Source: Spirochaetota bacterium (GTDB lineage: Bacteria; Spirochaetota; Spirochaetia; Treponematales; UBA12059). From it: a stretch of DNA of 64,000 nt. The DNA lies in the NCBI GenBank assembly GCA_022703505.1, contig JAKLDN010000005.1:62001-126000 (forward strand), in the 5' to 3' direction. Both the position numbers and the translations under genes were made by a program. Below, piece by piece: positions 59,136-64,000 of this stretch (positions are counted from its first letter, which is position 1; every line of letters begins with the position of its first letter). The notes below the pieces were generated by a model, which saw nothing but the letters and a program-made list of their open reading frames with translations, was not told the DNA's origin and did no database searches.

Positions 59136-60312
59136 AGGGGCTGCCTCTCTCGGCGCAGTATTCCACGATCCGGGCACCCGGCCCGGCTATGTTCCCCATA
59201 CCGACGATCCACAGTTCCCCGGGACGCCCTCCCGCCGCCGACCGGAGGATCCCCTCGGGATCCCGGTCCCGGAGGGCCCGGCAGGGGACGCCCCGGGCCG
59301 CTAGGCGCCGCCGGACGGCCCCCGACCGCGGGCCCAGCACGAAGAGCTCCTCCAGGGGCTCCGGAAGTCCCCCTTCCAGGGCCCGGAGCCACTGCCGGGT
59401 GCGTTCCGCACGGTCCTCCCGGAGGTTGAGCAGGCCCGCGGCCCGGGCTCCTGCCGGCTTTCCCGCCAGGGACCGGTCCAGGACCGCCCGGGTGGAGGCT
59501 ACGTCGTTGGCCGCGAAGGCGTTCACGAAGACCCGGACGCGGCCCTCCTCCTCCCAGCGCCAGACCCGGAGGGCCCCCAGGTCCGGGATCGCGGAGGCCA
59601 TGGACCGAAGGGCCGCCGCCCCGTCCAGCCCCAGGGCGAGGCAGGTCTCTAGGGCCAGGCGGAGGTTTTCCTCGAACTCCGCGTAGCCCAGGGCCGGCAG
59701 GAACGGCAGGAGCTCCTCCGGAATCCGGGTCGGGGCGACCCGCAGCTCCGCCCCCGCACGGGCCGCGGCGGCCCTAAGCTCGGGGAGGTCCTCCCCGGAG
59801 GAGCAGACGACCCGGCCTTCCCGGGGCACGGAGCGGGCCAGGGCCCGGGCCACCTCGGACCGAGAGGCCCCCTGCTCCGCCTCGTGGTCGACCCGGACGT
59901 TCGTAATCACGCAAACCCCGATCCCCAGGATCCCGGCGGACTCGACCTCCTGGCACTCCGGCCGCACGCTCATGATCTCCGCGACCAGGGCCTCCGCCCC
60001 CTCGGCCCGGGCCGTCCGGAGGAGCCGCTTCTGCTCCAGGATGGTCGGCGGCCCGAAGCGGGGGAAGTCCCGCTCCGTCCCGTCCGGCAGGATCAGCCGG
60101 GGCCGGGACCCCGTGGTCTTGGCCAGGGTCCTCCGCCCGGAACCCCGGAGGGCCGCGGCGACGAGACGGACGACGCTGGACTTGCCCCGGGTCCCGGTGA
60201 CCCCGATCCGGAGCGGCACGGCCCGGCGGTCCCGGGCGACACGCAGGCGTTCGGCCGCCAGGGCGGCCAGGAAGGCGAGGAAGGACGTTGCGGCGAAGAG
60301 CAGGAGTCGCAC
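59125..60312 (-). CDS. pgsB: Poly-gamma-glutamate synthase PgsB/CapB (ligase)
   Basis: A 395-residue Mur-ligase-like enzyme with one N-terminal membrane helix. The ATP loop GVTGTRGKSSVVRLVAAAL (GTRGKSS at 40-46), TLAKTTGSRPRLILPDG, GPPTILEQKRLL, AEGAEALVAEIMSVRPECQ, VCVITNVRVDHEAEQG and VNAFAANDVASTRAVLDR are all typical of CapB. It activates gamma-glutamyl chains with ATP and adds glutamate. I take the GTG at 60312; a TTG two codons upstream is possible. Neither has a Shine-Dalgarno; a TACTGT hexamer lies 6 nt before the GTG. No pgsA (CapA) gene is in the window. Confidence 0.9.
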   Translation of the reverse strand: MRLLLFAATSFLAFLAALAAERLRVARDRRAVPLRIGVTGTRGKSSVVRLVAAALRGSGRRTLAKTTGSRPRLILPDGTERDFPRFGPPTILEQKRLLRTARAEGAEALVAEIMSVRPECQEVESAGILGIGVCVITNVRVDHEAEQGASRSEVARALARSVPREGRVVCSSGEDLPELRAAAARAGAELRVAPTRIPEELLPFLPALGYAEFEENLRLALETCLALGLDGAAALRSMASAIPDLGALRVWRWEEEGRVRVFVNAFAANDVASTRAVLDRSLAGKPAGARAAGLLNLREDRAERTRQWLRALEGGLPEPLEELFVLGPRSGAVRRRLAARGVPCRALRDRDPEGILRSAAGGRPGELWIVGMGNIAGPGARIVEYCAERGSPYGP

Positions 60313-60318
60313 GGGCAA

Positions 60319-60347
60319 ACAGTACCCGGTCGGGGAACCCTTGTACA
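60319..60347 (-). promoter_or_regulatory. Putative leaderless promoter of pgsB
   Basis: Minus strand TGTACA (60342-60347), 17 bp, TACTGT (60319-60324), six bases TTGCCC, GTG. The -10 match is poor but the spacing is that of the other leaderless candidates. Confidence 0.35.
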
Positions 60348-60414
60348 GGCTGTCCGGGCTGCGGTGGCCCCGGAGGAGCCCCCGAGACTCGGCCGGGACG
60401 GAGCCTCGGTCTGG

Positions 60415-60777
60415 CTAGGTCTCCCGGCCTGCGGTCCCGGCGATGTCCCGGAGCACGCCCCTCAGGTCCTCCAGGGTATAGGGCTTCTCCAGGCAGCGGT
60501 CGAACCCGCTCTCCCGGGCCCGCTCCTCGGCTTCCGCCCCCGATACGGCCACCAGGGCTATCCGGGATCCCCCGGCCCGGATCCGGCGGGCCGCCTCGAA
60601 GCCGTCGACCCCCGGCATGGCCAGGTCCAGGAGGGCGATGTCGTAGCCCCCCGACAGTACCCGGACCACGGCCTCACCGCCGCCGCCCACGGCGTCGGCC
60701 TCCCAGCCGGCGTGGGCCAGCATGCGGACCAGGATCTCGCGGTTGTCCGAGTCGTCGTCCGCGATGAGGGCTTTCAT
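60415..60777 (-). CDS. Single-domain response regulator
   Basis: A 120-residue receiver without output domain. The acidic pocket is Asp7-Asp8-Asp9 (LIADDDSDN), the phospho-acceptor is Asp51 (IALLDLAMPGVDGFE), the switch Ser lies in AVSGAEA and the conserved Lys in CLEKPYTLEDL. The ATG at 60777 follows GGAGGACGGG. It is the last gene of an operon with a beta-lactamase-fold hydrolase (23 bp upstream) and an HDOD protein. No kinase is adjacent. It could deliver a phosphorylation signal to its operon partners, which is inference. Confidence 0.88.
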   Translation of the reverse strand: MKALIADDDSDNREILVRMLAHAGWEADAVGGGGEAVVRVLSGGYDIALLDLAMPGVDGFEAARRIRAGGSRIALVAVSGAEAEERARESGFDRCLEKPYTLEDLRGVLRDIAGTAGRET

Positions 60778-60800
60778 CGTCCCGTCCTCCGCATCCGGGC

Positions 60801-61730
60801 CTACTCCACGGAGTCGATCGTGTAGAGGGTGCCCTCCCGGGACATCTCCACGTTCATCGACGTGCGGCCCCGGAGCCGGGCCTGGTAGAAAATCTCCAGC
60901 TCCTGGAGCTCCGTGTCCGTCCGGTTCGGGTCGTGGTGGAAGAGCAGGAGCCGCTTGACCCCGGCCTTGTGGGCGGCGTTGATGGCGTGCTCGAAGGAGG
61001 AATGCCCCCAGCCGACCTTGCCGGAGACGTACTCCTTGGCGGTGTACTGGGTGTCGTGGACCAGGAGGTCCGCCCCGGACATGAAGGCCAGGATCTTGTC
61101 GTTCTGCTCCCGGGCGGCCTCCTCCCCTTCCCGGGCATAGGCCTCCTCGTACTGGGGATCCGAGGGGTCCGTGGGGAAGACGTTCCGGAAGGGCTCGTTG
61201 TCGTAGAGGGTCACGAAGCTGCGGCCCCGGTACTCGAAGCGGTAGCCCAGGCAGAGGATGGGATGATTCAGGTACTTGGTGGTCAACCAGATCCCGTCCC
61301 CCAGGTCGAAGGTGGCTTCCTTGATCTGCTCGTAGATGATCTTGGCGGCCAGCTCCTCCTGGCGTACCGGCCAGTACCGGTAGGAGAGCTGGGACCCGAT
61401 AACCTTCTCGAGGGGGTCCTCCTCGTAGGTGATGGGGCCCCGGATCCGGAGCTCCGTGCCGGGCACGTAGATGGGCGTGAACATGGGGAAGCCCATGATG
61501 TGGTCCCAGTGGGTGTGGGTTATGAAGATGTCCGCGGAGATCGGCCCCTTGGGGAAGTCGGTGCGCATCAGGGAGTCGCCCAGCTGGCGGATTCCGGACC
61601 CGGCGTCGATGATGATGAGACGCTTGCCGCAGCGGACCTCGATGCAAGAGGTGTTGCCGCCGAACTCGACGGTATCCGGACCGGGGGTGGGCATGGAGCC
61701 CCGGTCTCCCCAGATCTTGACGGTGAACAT
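60801..61730 (-). CDS. Metallo-beta-lactamase-fold hydrolase (phosphodiesterase-like)
   Basis: A 309-residue protein. The MBL motif THTHWDH at residues 71-77 (His72, His74, Asp76, His77) is intact, with further ligands in VHDTQYTAKEY and GWGHSSFEHAINAA. The N-terminus KIWGDRGSMPTPGPDTVEFGG and the segment CIEVRCGKRLIIIDAGSGIRQLG identify the subgroup often fused or linked to receiver domains and related to cyclic-nucleotide phosphodiesterases and RNase Z. The substrate is unknown. It sits between the HDOD and receiver genes, a signalling setting. The ATG follows AGGAG, and TATAGT (61750-61755) could provide an additional internal promoter. Confidence 0.88.
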   Translation of the reverse strand: MFTVKIWGDRGSMPTPGPDTVEFGGNTSCIEVRCGKRLIIIDAGSGIRQLGDSLMRTDFPKGPISADIFITHTHWDHIMGFPMFTPIYVPGTELRIRGPITYEEDPLEKVIGSQLSYRYWPVRQEELAAKIIYEQIKEATFDLGDGIWLTTKYLNHPILCLGYRFEYRGRSFVTLYDNEPFRNVFPTDPSDPQYEEAYAREGEEAAREQNDKILAFMSGADLLVHDTQYTAKEYVSGKVGWGHSSFEHAINAAHKAGVKRLLLFHHDPNRTDTELQELEIFYQARLRGRTSMNVEMSREGTLYTIDSVE

Positions 61731-61767
61731 GGGTTTGTCTCCTGGGAAGACTATAACGGAACGGAGG

Positions 61768-62637
61768 CTATTGAGCCAGACGCAGGAAGACCTTGGCCTT
61801 GTCGATCTCGGCGTTCACGGGGCCCTCCAGTTCCTCCAGGGTCTCCTTGCGGAACTTGAGCTCCTCGAAGACCGAGGGGGGGAGCTTGTCCGGGTAGAGG
61901 TTACCCGAGAAGCCGATGCCCTCCCGGCTGGCGTAGTAGTTGGCCACCGCCACGGTGAGGACCACCTCCCGGTTCTCCCCCTGGTACTCGTCGAAGGCAT
62001 GGTGGTACCGGGCGGCGTCCGAGATGGCCCCGTCCAGGTGCCAGGCCGCCGCGATGAGGGCGCCTGCGTCCGCGTGGTCCAGCTCCAGGGTCCTCTTCTC
62101 CGCCACGTGGAGGGAAACCCGGTCCCGGTCCGCTACGGCCATGGTCCGGACGTACTCCTCCGCCAGGGCGTTGTTCAGGGGGATCTTGCCGATGTCGTGC
62201 AGGAGCCCCGCGGCGAAGTACTCCTCCAGGGACTTGGAATCCACGCCCCGCTTCTTGGCGATCAGCTTGGCGGTCACCCCCGCGCAGAGAGAATGCCTCC
62301 AGAAGCCCTCCATGTTAAGGGCCCGGAAATCCTTGTTCGAGGTGAACTTGTCCAGCACCGCCGTGGAGAGGGCCAGGTTCTTCACCGTGTTGACCCCCAG
62401 CATGATGATCGCCCGGACCAGGCTGGTCACCTGGGTCCCCAGGCCGTAGTACGCGGAGTTGATGAGCTTGAGCACCTTGCCCATGAGCACGGGATCCAGG
62501 GCGATCACGCGGTCCAGGTCGATGGGGCTGGTCTTGGGATTGTTGCAGACTTCCAGGACCTTGGAAACGGTCGTCGGGAGGCTCGGCATGGAACCGATGT
62601 AGTCCCGGACCTTCAGGAGGTTGCTAGTTCCTGCCAT
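61768..62637 (-). CDS. HDOD-domain signalling protein
   Basis: A 289-residue cytosolic protein dominated by an HDOD domain (about residues 10-210): IGSMPSLPTTVSKVLEVCNNP, DLDRVIALDPVLMGKVLKLINSAYYGL, ARAIIMLGVNTVKNLALSTAVLD (near match) and the degenerate HD region AAGLLHDIGKIPLN. HDOD proteins are HD-related regulators found with chemotaxis, two-component and c-di-GMP systems; most lack phosphohydrolase activity, although a HD pair is present here (LLHDIGK). It overlaps the preceding Pro-rich protein gene by 14 bp. The operon runs Pro-rich protein, HDOD, MBL hydrolase, receiver. Confidence 0.9.
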   Translation of the reverse strand: MAGTSNLLKVRDYIGSMPSLPTTVSKVLEVCNNPKTSPIDLDRVIALDPVLMGKVLKLINSAYYGLGTQVTSLVRAIIMLGVNTVKNLALSTAVLDKFTSNKDFRALNMEGFWRHSLCAGVTAKLIAKKRGVDSKSLEEYFAAGLLHDIGKIPLNNALAEEYVRTMAVADRDRVSLHVAEKRTLELDHADAGALIAAAWHLDGAISDAARYHHAFDEYQGENREVVLTVAVANYYASREGIGFSGNLYPDKLPPSVFEELKFRKETLEELEGPVNAEIDKAKVFLRLAQ

Positions 62638-64000
62638 GACCCTTCTCCCGGCGTATGATTTCGATCAATTTTGCCATCTTCGGGGAAACCGGAATCCCGC
62701 AGACCTCCGTGGGCCGGCCCTGGGGATCGAAGACCACCGGGGTCTCCGCCTTCGGCGCGGCGTCGGATTCATCGGAGGGCGCCGCCTCGCCGGAAGCCGG
62801 GATCCGTTCATCCCGGCGCCGGTCCTCCCGGACCCGTCGCGCTTCCCGGCGCCGATCCCCCCCGTCCCGCCGGTCCATCCAGGTCCTGCGTTCCTTGGGG
62901 GTCGCGCGCCGGTCCGCGCCCGTCCTGCGGTCCTCCCCGCGGCGCTCCCCCAGCTTCTGGGCTTCCTTGAGCAGGGACGAGGCCCCGGGCACCGAGCCGT
63001 CCAGGGCCGCGGCGGCCCGGCCCACCTTGTCCTCCGCGGCCCGGCGGACAGACTCGTCCTCGGACTCCAGGTCCCCGTCCCCGAGGGCCTGGATCAGCTC
63101 GTCCATCTTCCGGGAGATCCCGCTGTCCTCCAGTTCCTTCCGCTTGTCCTCCGGGAGGGAATCCGTGAGGCCCTTCAGGTAGGAAAGGAGGTCCGCGATT
63201 TCCTCGCCCTGGCATTCCGGCCGGCCGGAGGCGCAACCCTCGGTTCCGGAACCGCCGTCCGCGGATCCCGGCTCCCCCGGCCCGGTTTCGTCCGGGGACG
63301 GTTCGCCTACCTCCTCCGGGGATGCTTCCGGCTCGGGTTCCGGCTCCAGGGGAGGGCGCTCCGGGGGCTCGACATCGGGCTCCTCCCCCTCCTCGAACAC
63401 GATCTCGGGCTCCTCCTCGCCGAGGTCCTCGTCGTATTCCTCGTACTCCGGCTCCGGCTCGGCCGTCGGAAGCTCGGTCTCCGGGGCGGTTTCCGCTTCC
63501 ACGGGCGGCTCCATCGGCTCCATCGGCTCCTCGTCCACAGGCTCCGGCTCGGGGCGCCGTTGGCGGGGTTCCTCCCGGGGGGCCGGGGGGTAGGCACGGG
63601 GAGGCGGCTGGGGCGGCGGATACGAGGCCTGCGGCGCGTAGGACGGCTGGGGGGCCGGCGCCGGAGACTGGGGCACCGGGGCCTGGGGGGCCGGAGCCTG
63701 GGGCGGCGGCGCGTAGGACGGGGCCGCCTGCTGGGGGGGAGGATAGGACGGCGGCGGATAGGAAGGAGGCGGATAGGGCTGGGGAGGATAGGCCTGGGGC
63801 GTGTACGGAGGGGGCGGCTCCGGGCTCCGGGTTTCCGGGGCATGGGGGGACGGACCTTCCGGTAGCGGAGTCCCGCCTTCCCGGCCGGAGGATTCCTCGC
63901 CCCGGCCCTCTCCGCCCCCTCCGCCTCCCACGGGCGAATCGGCGTAGAGCTCCTGGCCCGCCAGGAGCCGCTCGTCCTCGCCAAGGGGCTCCTCCTCTTC
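62624..64000 (-). CDS. Pro/Gln/Glu-rich protein with DRR repeats (5' end outside window)
   Basis: An open frame of 458 residues from the window edge to 62624. Parts in order: an acidic start, a Pro/Tyr/Gln-rich low-complexity region with many YPPPSYPPP and PAPQ units, a strongly acidic region (EPEYEEYDEDLGEEEPEIV), a helical middle (EEIADLLSYLKGLTDSLPEDKRKELEDSG, in parts), an Arg/Asp region with repeated DRR units (ERRGEDRRTGADRRATP) and a C-terminal segment VCGIPVSPKMAKLIEIIRREKG that looks conserved. I do not recognise the family. It overlaps the HDOD gene by 14 bp and so belongs to that signalling operon. It is probably a scaffold or linker; a GTG at 63931 is a start only if the upstream frame is not used. 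Confidence 0.7.
   Translation of the reverse strand, partial: EEEEPLGEDERLLAGQELYADSPVGGGGGGEGRGEESSGREGGTPLPEGPSPHAPETRSPEPPPPYTPQAYPPQPYPPPSYPPPSYPPPQQAAPSYAPPPQAPAPQAPVPQSPAPAPQPSYAPQASYPPPQPPPRAYPPAPREEPRQRRPEPEPVDEEPMEPMEPPVEAETAPETELPTAEPEPEYEEYDEDLGEEEPEIVFEEGEEPDVEPPERPPLEPEPEPEASPEEVGEPSPDETGPGEPGSADGGSGTEGCASGRPECQGEEIADLLSYLKGLTDSLPEDKRKELEDSGISRKMDELIQALGDGDLESEDESVRRAAEDKVGRAAAALDGSVPGASSLLKEAQKLGERRGEDRRTGADRRATPKERRTWMDRRDGGDRRREARRVREDRRRDERIPASGEAAPSDESDAAPKAETPVVFDPQGRPTEVCGIPVSPKMAKLIEIIRREKGHGRN

Overview
This is a very GC-rich, densely coded bacterial chromosome segment with 58 protein-coding genes (two cut by the window edges). I see no rRNA, tRNA, insertion sequence, prophage or CRISPR array. 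The content (two methyl-accepting chemotaxis proteins, a PilZ protein beside a secreted HEAT-repeat protein, a CBS/histidine-kinase-type ATPase protein, a DRTGG/PHP pair, an HDOD/metallo-beta-lactamase/receiver operon, a DnaK-substrate-domain/LysM membrane protein) suggests a free-living, motile, high-GC member of the Spirochaetota. That assignment is an inference from gene content, not from a marker gene.

Layout. 0-11 kb: edge-truncated sensor-like protein, orphan ThiS, HEAT/PilZ pair, CPBP protease, methyltransferase, sodium symporter, then a LysM protein and a lytic transglycosylase. 11-17.5 kb (minus): Sua5 and PurE, then a CBS-ATPase/aminopeptidase P/B3-B4 operon and an SLC13 permease. 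17.6-20.6 kb: a TetR-controlled ABC exporter with a clear palindromic operator. 21-28 kb: OmpA-type protein, M16 protease with a thioesterase, and an uncharacterised SCP2-like/aminotransferase pair. 28-32 kb: PHP and DRTGG genes, then a yybP-ykoY (manganese) riboswitch ahead of an ion-transporter-superfamily permease, and a DUF819 permease. 32-36.6 kb: YgiQ radical-SAM protein divergent from a resolvase-like protein followed by aroK-aroA. 36.7-41.9 kb: a block with a somewhat different codon flavour: hybrid kinase, receiver, oxidoreductase, DUF4386 protein and a divergent TetR gene with two operators. 41.9-48.2 kb: aromatic amino acid operon aroF-aroB-aroC-pheA-tyrA and a divergent aminotransferase. 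48.5-57.5 kb: two chemoreceptors flanking an SDR, a NarX-like two-component pair and a dicarboxylate/glutamate symporter. 57.6-60.3 kb: poly-gamma-glutamate genes pgsB-pgsC-pgsW. 60.4-64 kb: a signalling operon of receiver, beta-lactamase-fold hydrolase, HDOD protein and a Pro/Glu-rich protein running off the window.

How the genes work together. The window holds most of the shikimate pathway (aroF, aroB, aroK, aroA, aroC) and both branches after chorismate (pheA, tyrA), plus an aminotransferase well placed to finish Phe/Tyr synthesis; aroD and aroE are not here. The kinase/regulator/symporter order at 51.8-55.8 kb looks like a carboxylate-sensing unit. Cell-envelope functions recur (LysM, lytic transglycosylase, OmpA, poly-gamma-glutamate).

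Most notable non-coding signals: (1) about nine genes with a -10-like hexamer 6-7 nt before the start codon, followed by a C-rich stretch and no Shine-Dalgarno, suggesting frequent leaderless mRNAs, including a divergent pair sharing one 17-bp palindrome; (2) composite multi-hairpin elements attached to the stop codons of convergent genes, with related sequence at distant sites; (3) several short-tandem-repeat families placed directly behind stop codons; (4) the manganese riboswitch in front of an unexpected transporter family.
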